The position numbers and the translations under genes are program-made. 42,199 nucleotides of DNA from JAYRWN01 sp041917975 (GTDB lineage Bacteria; Bacteroidota; Bacteroidia; Chitinophagales; Saprospiraceae), in contig JAYRWN010000329.1 in the NCBI GenBank assembly GCA_041917975.1, positions 1-42,199 of the forward strand. Direction: 5' to 3'. The notes under the pieces are model-generated. The model searched no databases, was not told the DNA's origin, and saw nothing but the letters and a program-made list of their open reading frames with translations. Position 1 is the first letter of the stretch. Each line of letters starts with the position of its first letter. Of this stretch, positions 33,492-40,766 are shown piece after piece.

Positions 33492-34349
33492 ATGGCACAT
33501 TTATCAGATTATTTAACTGGAACTCATTATAAAGCTATAGTCAAAAGCACTAAAAGAATGACGCCTCCGGAAAGCGAAGATGTCAGAGAAATCACGATCG
33601 AAGTTCAGGATAAGCATTTTCATCCTAATGTAGATCAAAGTTTTGGAGTAATTGTTAAATACAAGAGTCCTTTTGGCAGCGCCAACCATCACAGATTTTA
33701 TAGTGTTGCAGATTTGCCTGATTCATCATCAGGGCTGCCGTTGATAACCATGCTGGTCAAGAGATGTTTTTACGTGGACGAATTCAGCGGTGAGAAGTAT
33801 GATGGGGTGGCTTCCAACTATTTGTGCAATAGAGCTATCGGAGATGAAATCACCCTCACCGGACCTCACTCATTGCCATTTACTGTTCCGGATGACAAAC
33901 ATTCAAATATCATCCTGATAGGTATGGGTACCGGAATTGCACCGTTTCGCACATTTGTAAAATATATTTATAAAAATGTCAAAGATTGGCATGGAAAAAT
34001 CCGACTATTTTACGGGGCAAAAAGCGGGCTGGATTTATTGTATCTTAACGATAAAGATGGCGATCTAACCAATTATTACGACCAAAAAACTTTTGAAGCC
34101 TTTTATGCACTTAGTCCACGGCCTGATTGGGCTGATCCTATTGCCATGGATAAAATGATAGAAGGACAAGCGGAAGAAATCCTTGAAATGCTTTCAAAAA
34201 ACAACACATATATTTATGTTGCAGGCTACGATAAAATTCTAACCCAATTAGATCAGGCCTTTTCAAATATAGTTGGTTCTAGGGAAAAATGGGAAACCAG
34301 AAAAGCAGAGTTAAAAGCTGGTAAAAAGTGGGCCGAAATAATTTATTAG
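33492..34349 (+). CDS. Plant-type ferredoxin-NAD(P)+ reductase inside the rnf operon
   Basis: 285 residues without a ferredoxin or membrane domain. FAD motif HHRFYSVAD (Arg68, Tyr70, Ser71); then MLVKRCFYVDEFSGEKYDGVASNYLC, which follows the plant FNR pattern (VKRLVY...GVCSNFLC). The nicotinamide motif is GMGTGIAPFRTFV (144-156). The C-terminus is aromatic (AEIIY, Tyr285), as in plant and cyanobacterial FNR. By eye two site differences stand out: the active-site Cys of YMCG is Ala244 (YVAG), and the Ser-Arg...Tyr residues that hold the NADP 2'-phosphate are not clear (LSPRPDW). It would move electrons between ferredoxin, or an Rnf subunit, and NAD(P)H. AAAGGA precedes the ATG. Confidence 0.85.
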   Translation: MAHLSDYLTGTHYKAIVKSTKRMTPPESEDVREITIEVQDKHFHPNVDQSFGVIVKYKSPFGSANHHRFYSVADLPDSSSGLPLITMLVKRCFYVDEFSGEKYDGVASNYLCNRAIGDEITLTGPHSLPFTVPDDKHSNIILIGMGTGIAPFRTFVKYIYKNVKDWHGKIRLFYGAKSGLDLLYLNDKDGDLTNYYDQKTFEAFYALSPRPDWADPIAMDKMIEGQAEEILEMLSKNNTYIYVAGYDKILTQLDQAFSNIVGSREKWETRKAELKAGKKWAEIIY

Positions 34350-34454
34350 GATGAGGGCTTATATTTTATGTTAATAAATATTAAAATCTAAATACTAGCT
34401 TGTAGATGTTCTGGTTTTTCCAGGAAAATAAAATAAACAAATAAACGACTAAAA

Positions 34455-35321
34455 TTGAGCTTTCTCATTCCCATATTAGCACTTGGACTACTGACGTTGA
34501 CGCTGGCCGGATTAATAGCTTTTGCCAATAAAAAACTATATGTCTTTGAAGACCCGCGTATCGATCAGGTCGAGGATATGTTACCTCATGCCAATTGCGG
34601 TGCTTGTGGATTTCCAGGATGCAGACCATTTGCCGAAGCCTTAGTATCTGGTCATGTTCTGCCTGGAAAATGTTCAGTAAGTAGTGATGAAGGGCGTTCA
34701 GCAATAGCCCATTTTCTAGGTGTAGCTTTAGGGGCTGAAGAGAAAAGAGTAGCTAGATTAGCATGTAATGGAGGCATGAATGTTGCCATCAGCCAAGCAT
34801 ATTATACCGGTATTAGTTCTTGTCAAGCAGCCACGTTGATTTCAGGAGGTGGTAAAGCTTGTTCTTGGGGCTGTTTAGGGTATGGGGATTGTGAAGTAGT
34901 TTGTGATTTTGATGCCATCACCATGAATGAATTTGGCATTCCTGTGGTTGATGAAAAAAAATGTACCGCCTGTGGCGATTGTGTTGAAGCATGCCCTAAA
35001 GGATTATTTTCATTGCATCCTATCAGTCACCGACTTTGGGTAGCCTGCAAAAGTCAGGAAGCTGGCGACGAAGTCCTTGATGTTTGCGATGTAGGTTGTA
35101 CCGCGTGTGGTAAATGTGCTATGGATGCTGAAGACAATACCATCACCATGGTCAAAAACTTGCCAATCATCAATTACTTAAAAAAGCACAATACACAAAT
35201 ACCTATTCAAAGATGTCCTACAGGAGCCATTGTCTGGCTTGACGATAAGGAAGGTCTTATTAAAGGTAAAGAAGCAAAGAAGATCATCAGAAAAGGAAGT
35301 CGGAACATGGGCCATGCATGA
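34455..35321 (+). CDS. rnfB: Rnf complex subunit RnfB, multi-cluster ferredoxin subunit, TTG start
   Basis: 288 residues. RnfB takes electrons from ferredoxin. A single N-terminal membrane helix (about 2-24) is followed by the first cluster motif HANCGACGFPGCRPFAEALVSG...GKC, then GKACSWGCLGYGDCEVVCDFDAI, KKCTACGDCVEACPKGLF, and a degenerate VCDVGCTACGKCAMDAEDN with the distant RCPTGAI. The start is TTG: an in-frame stop at 34434 lies just upstream, no ATG lies between, and the helix begins at once. It is separated from the FNR gene by 105 bases, the largest gap in the operon, in which I see no clear promoter. The family places rnfB at either end of rnf operons. Confidence 0.94.
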   Translation: MSFLIPILALGLLTLTLAGLIAFANKKLYVFEDPRIDQVEDMLPHANCGACGFPGCRPFAEALVSGHVLPGKCSVSSDEGRSAIAHFLGVALGAEEKRVARLACNGGMNVAISQAYYTGISSCQAATLISGGGKACSWGCLGYGDCEVVCDFDAITMNEFGIPVVDEKKCTACGDCVEACPKGLFSLHPISHRLWVACKSQEAGDEVLDVCDVGCTACGKCAMDAEDNTITMVKNLPIINYLKKHNTQIPIQRCPTGAIVWLDDKEGLIKGKEAKKIIRKGSRNMGHA

Positions 35322-35382
35322 CCATATCAAATATTTTAGTCGATCAGTTATTGAACCAATAAAATAAAGATGATTAAATTTT

Positions 35383-36348
35383 ATGGAAAGAATGGAACTT
35401 AAAACAAACTACCTTGGGCTGAATCTTGACTCTCCAATAGTAGTTTCCGCTTGTACCCTGTCTATGGATGTGGCAAACATCCGTAAAATGGAAGATAGTG
35501 GTGCCGGTGCGGTTGTCCTTTTTTCACTGTTTGAAGAACAATTCAAGAAGGGCAAGGAACTGTCCCTTGAAACTTCCGGTTTTTTCCCTGATTTAGACAA
35601 GTATCATGTAACATCCGACCGTTATATAGAAATCATTCAACAAGCCAAAAAGACCGTTAATATCCCGATCATCGGTAGTCTAAATGGCATCACAGAGCAC
35701 GGATGGCTAAATTTTGCAAAAGAAATCGAACTAGCTGGTGCTGATGCTCTCGAATTAAACATATTCTATATCCCTGGTGATATTCGTCTTTCTGCTGAGG
35801 ACGTAGAACTGCGTTATGTTTCTGTGCTCCAAAAAGTAAAGGAAATCATTAAAATACCGGTCTCGGTAAAATTAAACCCCTACTTCAGTTCTACTGGACA
35901 TATGCTCAAAAGATTAGAAGAGGCCGGAGCTGACGGTTTAGTATTGTTTAACCGGTTTTACCAAGCGGATGTAGATATCCATAATCTAAAACTCTTGTCC
36001 AATTTAGCCTACAGTGATGCAAACGAAATCAGATTACCCCTCATGTGGATTGGGCTATTGTATGGAAAAATAAGAGCAAGCCTTGGCGCATCAAGTGGAG
36101 TACAGAGTTCTCGTGAAGTTATCAAATATCTCTTGGCGGGAGCAGATGTAGCCATGACAGCTTCTGCGCTTTATAAACATGGTATTGAATACATTAAAAT
36201 TATGAATATTGAATTGGAACAATGGATGGAACAACAACACTTTAAATCAATTCAGGCCTTTCGGGGATCGCTAAGCCTTCAGCACATTTCTGATCCATCT
36301 GCCTACGAAAGAGCTAATTATATTAAAATCCTGGAATCAAAAAAATAA
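35383..36348 (+). CDS. Dihydroorotate dehydrogenase-like flavoprotein (PFOR-associated)
   Basis: 321 residues with the FMN-binding TIM barrel of class 1 dihydroorotate dehydrogenases: YLGLNLDSPIVVSACTLSMD (about 8-27), IPIIGSLNGITEHGW, ADALELNIFYIP, IPVSVKLNPYFSSTG, GADGLVLFNRFYQADVDI and SSREVIKYLLAGADVAMTASALYKHG. Members of this dihydroorotate dehydrogenase-like group are found beside nifJ in cyanobacteria and other bacteria. It is unlikely to be the pyrimidine enzyme: the usual active-site loop is not recognisable and it lies in a PFOR/Rnf operon 61 bases after rnfB. Function unknown; a flavin-linked reaction using ferredoxin is plausible. Confidence 0.85.
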   Translation: MERMELKTNYLGLNLDSPIVVSACTLSMDVANIRKMEDSGAGAVVLFSLFEEQFKKGKELSLETSGFFPDLDKYHVTSDRYIEIIQQAKKTVNIPIIGSLNGITEHGWLNFAKEIELAGADALELNIFYIPGDIRLSAEDVELRYVSVLQKVKEIIKIPVSVKLNPYFSSTGHMLKRLEEAGADGLVLFNRFYQADVDIHNLKLLSNLAYSDANEIRLPLMWIGLLYGKIRASLGASSGVQSSREVIKYLLAGADVAMTASALYKHGIEYIKIMNIELEQWMEQQHFKSIQAFRGSLSLQHISDPSAYERANYIKILESKK

Positions 36349-36362
36349 CCAGTCCTGAATTA

Positions 36363-38198
36363 TTAAAAATACTTGCCTATGTCGACCTGGTCCAAGACCG
36401 ATTGGGCATGTTGATAGCCCTCAGCCAGAATCTTATCATACGACTTCCAATTCATGATACCGTACTTGTGAATAGATGGAGAAAACAAGATATTCACTAA
36501 ACTAATATTTCGTTTGGCTCGGTCATGACTAGATGCAATGGTAGCGCGGGTCAGTGTGTTGATTAATCCGGGTAATTTATCATATCCATCTTCAACGGAA
36601 GACCACCGACTTTTTAAGTAAGTCCAGTTCGAAGGTTTAATGGATTCATCTAGATGTAATGCATGCCCGCCATCCAAGTCTACTGCTATTATGGTCCCTG
36701 CTCCAAATTCCTGCATGAAATCAATAGGCAGGTTATTAAAAATTCCACCATCCACCAGCACTTCTGTCTGTTTGATGACTGGTGGTAGAACCCCAGGGAT
36801 GGATATACTTGCCCTTATGGCTTGTCGCAATAACCCTTCAGTATGATGTTCAGCACGGGTTTTACTTAAATTGCTGGAAACACAGAAATAAGGAATCCAA
36901 AGATCTTCTATAGCTTGATCGCCAAAATAACGCATTAACGCCCGTTCAAGTTTATGTCCCTTGATAATAGAAATAAATGGTACCAGACTGTAGTCACTGG
37001 TAGGATTGCGCATAAATTCGTGGCGGGTGAGATTAATCATGTCTTCAACAGGCAAGTGCATAGCTATTAATGCAGCCATCAAAGACCCAATACTGGTGCC
37101 CCCTACTAAATCGATTGGAAACCCTCTTTCTACCAGAGCTCTGTAAACGCCCAGATGTGCTACACCCCGGGCACCTCCTCCAGACAATACTAAACCAATA
37201 CTTTTGCCGGCAATTTTTCTAGCCAGTCGACTATAATCATCTGTTTTGGTTAGATTAAAATGAAAGTGCTCTTTGATCTTATATTCATTTTTAATCTGAT
37301 CTGTCTGTGCAGGATGCGATGGTCCATTTTGACAAATAATTAAACAATGACTGGCCTTACTGATTAGAGACAATTTATTAATCCAAACTTTTTCTCTTAA
37401 CAGGTCCTCTCCTTCTCCATGGACGATGATAAATACATAATCTGCTTGTCGTAAACAACGTTTACTCCACTCATCCTGATCCAAATCAGCGATGTATAAA
37501 AGGAAGTCATACTTTTGCTCCTGCCCATCTAACCAGGAAGATAATCGGTTATATTTTTCATATTCCCCATGGGTTGAATTAGCTATTTCTTTAATACCGA
37601 CCTCTTGATTTACCGTTTTCGGATCAAGTCTCTTGGTTGTGCCAAAACGGTGAAGATCCTGCTCTAGTCTTTCAGCCCAGTGTGCTGTGTCTATTTTTGT
37701 GTTCAAATTAACTATTGCAATATTTTCCAGCTTGGCGCGTGGAGCTTTTCCTTGATTTTGTAATACCAGTCTATTGATGAGTAGTTGGGTAATTTTCATC
37801 AAAGTAGCAGGGTATTCAAAAACTATTTTTTCGAAATCTGCCTTCAATAGTTGGACTAACACACAATCCCTGATGGCATAAATGGTTGCACTTCGCGGTG
37901 CCCCGGTAATCAGGGACATTTCTCCTACTGTTTCGCCTTCCGAAATCTCTCCGATGACTCGAAGGTCCGGACCACCTTGGATTACCGCCCTGAGCCTTCC
38001 AGTAATCAGGATGTAACTGCTATCGCCAACATCTCCTTCTTGCATCAGAACTTCCCCACCTGGGAGTTGAATCCACTGAAAATATGGCTCTATGGAATTG
38101 AATTGGTCTTCTTCCAGTACTCCAAATAACCGAGTCAAAACCTTTTTGAGAAGCTCACGGTGAAAAATATTTTGGTAGCCGGCTAATACTTGCTCCAC
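36363..38198 (-). CDS. NTE-like patatin phospholipase with cyclic-nucleotide-binding domain
   Basis: 611 residues. Residues about 20-135 form a cNMP-binding domain (GGEVLMQEGDVGDSSYILITGRL; GETVGEMSLITGAPRSATIYA). The middle region (about 160-340) resembles the part of eukaryotic neuropathy target esterase between its cNMP domains and its lipase domain (for example SSWLDGQEQKYDFLLYIAD...QADYVFIIVHGEGE). The patatin domain has GLVLSGGGARGVAHLG (oxyanion hole), GGTSIGSL (nucleophile Ser in GTSIG) and VDGGIFNNLPIDFM (catalytic Asp in DGG). It should hydrolyse phospholipid or lysophospholipid at the membrane. Ligand binding by the cNMP domain is not shown. It converges on the DHOD-like gene with 14 bases between. 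Confidence 0.92.
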   Translation of the reverse strand: MEQVLAGYQNIFHRELLKKVLTRLFGVLEEDQFNSIEPYFQWIQLPGGEVLMQEGDVGDSSYILITGRLRAVIQGGPDLRVIGEISEGETVGEMSLITGAPRSATIYAIRDCVLVQLLKADFEKIVFEYPATLMKITQLLINRLVLQNQGKAPRAKLENIAIVNLNTKIDTAHWAERLEQDLHRFGTTKRLDPKTVNQEVGIKEIANSTHGEYEKYNRLSSWLDGQEQKYDFLLYIADLDQDEWSKRCLRQADYVFIIVHGEGEDLLREKVWINKLSLISKASHCLIICQNGPSHPAQTDQIKNEYKIKEHFHFNLTKTDDYSRLARKIAGKSIGLVLSGGGARGVAHLGVYRALVERGFPIDLVGGTSIGSLMAALIAMHLPVEDMINLTRHEFMRNPTSDYSLVPFISIIKGHKLERALMRYFGDQAIEDLWIPYFCVSSNLSKTRAEHHTEGLLRQAIRASISIPGVLPPVIKQTEVLVDGGIFNNLPIDFMQEFGAGTIIAVDLDGGHALHLDESIKPSNWTYLKSRWSSVEDGYDKLPGLINTLTRATIASSHDRAKRNISLVNILFSPSIHKYGIMNWKSYDKILAEGYQHAQSVLDQVDIGKYF

Positions 38199-38250
38199 GA
38201 TATAATGATCTAATTAAAGTATCTCTTGCACATAAAATTGTGTCCGAAGT

Positions 38251-39099
38251 TTACTCTATAAGTTTTAGAACTGGATTCCAATCAGGAATAATATGGATTT
38301 CGACACGGTTATTCAACTCCCTGCCTGCTTGGGTTTCATTAGAAACACGAGGTGAATGAGCTCCTTTGCCTGATGGAAGAACATTTATAGCATGACCAGT
38401 TTTTTGGGTATGTTTGGCAAGCATTGCAGCTTTAGCTAAACTGAGATCTAAGAGGTCAGGGTATTTTTTATCATTTGCATCCGGACCGGTATGACCTACA
38501 ATGTGCAGGCTGAATGCCCCGGCTTTATGTAAAATATTTGCCAGTTTTTCCATTTTTTTGCTGGCGTAATTGGTTAAAATATAACCGCTTTGGAAGGTGA
38601 ACTTATCGTATAAAATTAAACTGATAATTCTATTCACATACTGAACTTCCATTTCAAAATCATCTACATCTTCAACTAATTTGGTGACTTCTAAAAGAAG
38701 TTTTTCTTGCTCATCTATCACATGCCCAAAAGCGTCTGAGATGAGTGTTAATTTGGCTTGTTTTTGTGAAAGGTTTTGGTTTTGTTCAGCAAGTTCTTTG
38801 TTGAGAGCGGTCTGTCGTTTCTGAGCTTCGTTGGATATATTTCCAAGGTTTTGTTCTAAAGCTTTTATATCATTCTGAAGTTTAATTTTATCTGCCAGCA
38901 GAACGTTATTCAAGCTGTTTTGTGTAATAAGGTTGTCCCTTAGTTTTTGATAACTATCCTGGGCTTTTTCTGAATCATTAAGAGCAGTTTTAATGTGCTG
39001 ATTCAGTTCATTATTTTTATTCAGTAGTAGTTGATACTCTTTCTTACTGACACAAGCCGTTAATAATAAGACTAGTGTAATGAGTCTGAACTCAGCCAT
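38251..39099 (-). CDS. OmpA-like coiled-coil lipoprotein
   Basis: 282 residues. MAEFRLITLVLLLTAC is a lipoprotein signal (lipobox LTAC at Cys16). Residues about 20-140 are heptad-rich coiled coil (LLLNKNNELNQHIKTALNDSEKAQDSYQKLRD). The C-terminal OmpA-like domain has FTFQSGYILTNYASKKMEKLANIL, HIVGHTGPDANDKKYPDLLDLSLAKA and RELNNRVEIHI, matching the peptidoglycan-binding fold; the key NxLSxxRA-type segment reads LLDLSLAKA. It probably tethers the outer membrane to the cell wall. The coiled-coil membrane protein gene ends six bases before its start, so the two are an operon. Confidence 0.88.
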   Translation of the reverse strand: MAEFRLITLVLLLTACVSKKEYQLLLNKNNELNQHIKTALNDSEKAQDSYQKLRDNLITQNSLNNVLLADKIKLQNDIKALEQNLGNISNEAQKRQTALNKELAEQNQNLSQKQAKLTLISDAFGHVIDEQEKLLLEVTKLVEDVDDFEMEVQYVNRIISLILYDKFTFQSGYILTNYASKKMEKLANILHKAGAFSLHIVGHTGPDANDKKYPDLLDLSLAKAAMLAKHTQKTGHAINVLPSGKGAHSPRVSNETQAGRELNNRVEIHIIPDWNPVLKLIE

Positions 39100-39105
39100 T
39101 CCAAT

Positions 39106-40035
39106 TTAGTTAAGCTTAAATACGGTTGATCCTAACAGGCCTTTATCGGCATAAATGGATGCTATGTAATAGCCTTCTTTTAGTTTTTCATTAAACTCGT
39201 AGGCTATATCCAGGCGCTGAGTACTCTTAATGTCAACTTTTTTGGTAGCTTGAGCATCTATGACCAGGGCTTGGGCACCTGTTCCAACTTTAACTTTAGT
39301 GCCTGCGTCGGCAGGAACTCCATCCGCATTGGTGACATAGAGGTAGACATTTTGCGCCCCGTGATATTCTGCCGGGACATCCACTAAATCAAAAGCCACA
39401 TTCACCTTCCTGGCCCGTTTGGACCGGTTGGTTGATTTATCATTGGCCTTTACCATGTCTACCTGCATGGCAGTAGCTTTGAAGGCCTGATCTACCAGCT
39501 GAGAAGTACGCTGTTTTAATAAATTGTTTGCGCGTTCCAAATCACCAACTTGGCCTTGAAGCTCAGTATTGGCAGAGGTTACTTCTTCTACTTTTTGGGT
39601 CAGGGCGATATTTTCTTGGCGAAGTGATTCATTCTCCTGCGTAAGTCGTTGAACATTGGACATGAGGTCTGATTTCGCACTGGTCAAAGTAGCTATTTCA
39701 GCTTTTAAGGATTCTTTATCCTTTTTACTGCTATTTTGAATACGCCAAATTTGATTATCTTTTTGAGCTACGATTTGTTTATAGTTATCTAAAGATCCTT
39801 TCAATGAATCATTTTGAAAAGCGGCCACTTCATAGATTTGGTTAATGCTATCCACTTGCGCATACAGGGTATTCCTTACATTGGTGAGGGAATCAACCTC
39901 GGTATTCGCTACAGTCAAGGCTTCGGACGTTTTATTACTTTTAAGGTAAAAATAAACCATCCCTATTAAAGCAAGGATAGCTACAATGCTGATAACCGTG
40001 AGCAGAGTTCGGTTGTTATTGGACTGGCCTTCCAT
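39106..40035 (-). CDS. Coiled-coil membrane protein of unknown function
   Basis: 309 residues. One membrane helix near the N-terminus (about 10-31, LLTVISIVAILALIGMVYFYL) is followed by a long coiled coil (about 35-190) with many Glu/Gln/Leu heptads (LTQENESLRQENIALTQKVEEV). A basic patch (RSKRARKVN) and a beta-rich C-terminal domain (VAFDLVDVPAEYHGAQNVYLYVTNADGVPADAG...YYIASIYADKGLLGSTVFKLN) end the chain. I recognise no named family. Topology suggests a short cytoplasmic tail and a large periplasmic rod. It is co-encoded with the OmpA-like lipoprotein, also coiled coil, so the two may contact each other across the periplasm; this is inference. Confidence 0.82.
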   Translation of the reverse strand: MEGQSNNNRTLLTVISIVAILALIGMVYFYLKSNKTSEALTVANTEVDSLTNVRNTLYAQVDSINQIYEVAAFQNDSLKGSLDNYKQIVAQKDNQIWRIQNSSKKDKESLKAEIATLTSAKSDLMSNVQRLTQENESLRQENIALTQKVEEVTSANTELQGQVGDLERANNLLKQRTSQLVDQAFKATAMQVDMVKANDKSTNRSKRARKVNVAFDLVDVPAEYHGAQNVYLYVTNADGVPADAGTKVKVGTGAQALVIDAQATKKVDIKSTQRLDIAYEFNEKLKEGYYIASIYADKGLLGSTVFKLN

Positions 40036-40096
40036 AATTTATATTTTAAGTTGAAAATAAACTAAATTCGTTAATTGTCAAAATGGTTAATACCGT

Positions 40097-40117
40097 AAAC
40101 CGAATTTGATTCGGTTT
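40097..40117. repeat. Perfect inverted repeat downstream of tRNA-Leu
   Basis: AAACCGAAT (40097-40105), spacer TTG, and ATTCGGTTT (40109-40117) form 9-base perfect arms. It lies between the 3' end of tRNA-Leu (40166) and the start of the coiled-coil gene (40035). It may end the tRNA transcript or be an operator; there is no strong T-tract on the minus strand. Confidence 0.6.
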
Positions 40118-40165
40118 TAGTATGTAATCCAACAAATATTAGGTGTATAGCTCTAAGGTTAAATG

Positions 40166-40251
40166 TACCCGGAGCGGGAATTGAACCCGCACGACCATTT
40201 CTGGTCACAGGATTTTAAGTCCTGCGTGTCTACCTGTTCCACCACCCGGGC
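40166..40251 (-). tRNA. tRNA-Leu (anticodon TAA)
   Basis: 86 bases on the minus strand fold as a class II tRNA. The acceptor 5' arm is GCCCGGG and the 3' arm TCCGGGT, with G.U pairs at both ends, and discriminator A. The anticodon arm reads CAGGA-CTTAAAA-TCCTG, giving TAA. The long variable arm (ACCAGAAATGGT) and the T arm GCGGG-TTCAATT-CCCGC complete it. The CCA end is not encoded (CAT follows the discriminator). Confidence 0.95.
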
Positions 40252-40258
40252 GAGTTGC

Positions 40259-40284
40259 AAAAAAATATGCCCGCTGATGCGGGC
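40259..40284 (-). terminator. Hairpin with T-tract between the two tRNA genes
   Basis: On the minus strand GCCCGC-ATCA-GCGGGC (40284-40269) is followed by ATA and seven T residues. It looks like an intrinsic terminator after tRNA-Gly, but tRNA-Leu lies only eight bases further and has no obvious promoter of its own, so it might instead be a processing signal. Confidence 0.5.
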
Positions 40285-40301
40285 TAATTTTCGAGATAAT
40301 A

Positions 40302-40377
40302 TGGAGCGGAAAACGGGACTCGAACCCGCGACCCCAACCTTGGCAAGGTTGTGCTCTACCAACTGAGCTACTTCCGC
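40302..40377 (-). tRNA. tRNA-Gly (anticodon GCC), CCA encoded
   Basis: 76 bases on the minus strand including an encoded CCA (40304-40302). The acceptor arms are GCGGAAG and TTTCCGC with discriminator T. The D arm is GCTCAGTTGGTAGAGC, the anticodon arm CAACC-TTGCCAA-GGTTG gives GCC, and the T arm is GCGGG-TTCGAGT-CCCGT. Confidence 0.96.
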
Positions 40378-40407
40378 ATTCGGTGAAAGAACTTATTATT
40401 GGGATGG

Positions 40408-40439
40408 CAAATATACATCAACTTCATGCAATCCATCAA
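40408..40439 (-). promoter_or_regulatory. Promoter of the tRNA-Gly transcript
   Basis: On the minus strand TTG (40439-40437) and TATATTTG (40415-40408) are 21 bases apart, matching the Bacteroidota consensus. The tRNA-Gly 5' end is 30 bases downstream. Confidence 0.7.
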
Positions 40440-40458
40440 ATATTTCACCCTGATTTTT

Positions 40459-40614
40459 TTACATCATATTTAGAGACTTCACCAGGTAGGTCAATGTAAA
40501 GGGTAAGGCAACCCAGAAAAATTCCGGACTAATCAACAATAACCCCACACACACCACCAATGAAATCAAAAAATACATGATATCCTGACGATTTCTGGTA
40601 TCCGCATGATCCAT
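40459..40614 (-). CDS. Small membrane protein, 51 residues
   Basis: From ATG 40614 the peptide is MDHADTRNRQDIMYFLISLV..., a charged head of about 11 residues then two hydrophobic segments (about 13-31 and 32-45) that could form a helical hairpin. A longer frame to 40662 would add 16 residues but runs across a TAnnTTTG-type element, so the short form is chosen. The function is unknown. It is monocistronic, upstream of the tRNA-Gly promoter and in the same direction. Confidence 0.55.
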   Translation of the reverse strand: MDHADTRNRQDIMYFLISLVVCVGLLLISPEFFWVALPFTLTYLVKSLNMM

Positions 40615-40631
40615 TTTGATAAATTTTTGTG

Positions 40632-40639
40632 CAAAAGTA
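40632..40639 (-). promoter_or_regulatory. Candidate -7 element for the small membrane protein
   Basis: Minus-strand TACTTTTG matches TAnnTTTG and is 17 bases before the ATG at 40614. A TTG lies 24 bases upstream, slightly more than the usual spacing. Confidence 0.45.
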
Positions 40640-40766
40640 GTATTTTTTATCTCTAAAGTCACTCAAATGCAGACTATTTCCCTAAAAGTCCCAAAGTGCT
40701 CCAACCCTTTCAATATTAACTGATTAATAATTAAATGTCAAGCAGGTGTTCTTAACTAAAACTCGG

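Noticed and set aside
34385..34435. Hairpin CTGG-TTTTT-CCAG before rnfB as an attenuator
   Set aside because: The stem is only four clean base pairs and the spacing to the TTG start gives no clear mechanism.
28947..35321. Na+-NQR operon instead of Rnf
   Set aside because: RnfB and RnfC with their ferredoxin motifs are present and NqrA and NqrF are absent; only the small Cys protein is NQR-like.
40159..40366. Overlapping ORFs of 67 residues on both strands
   Set aside because: They run through the two tRNA genes, so they are not protein-coding.
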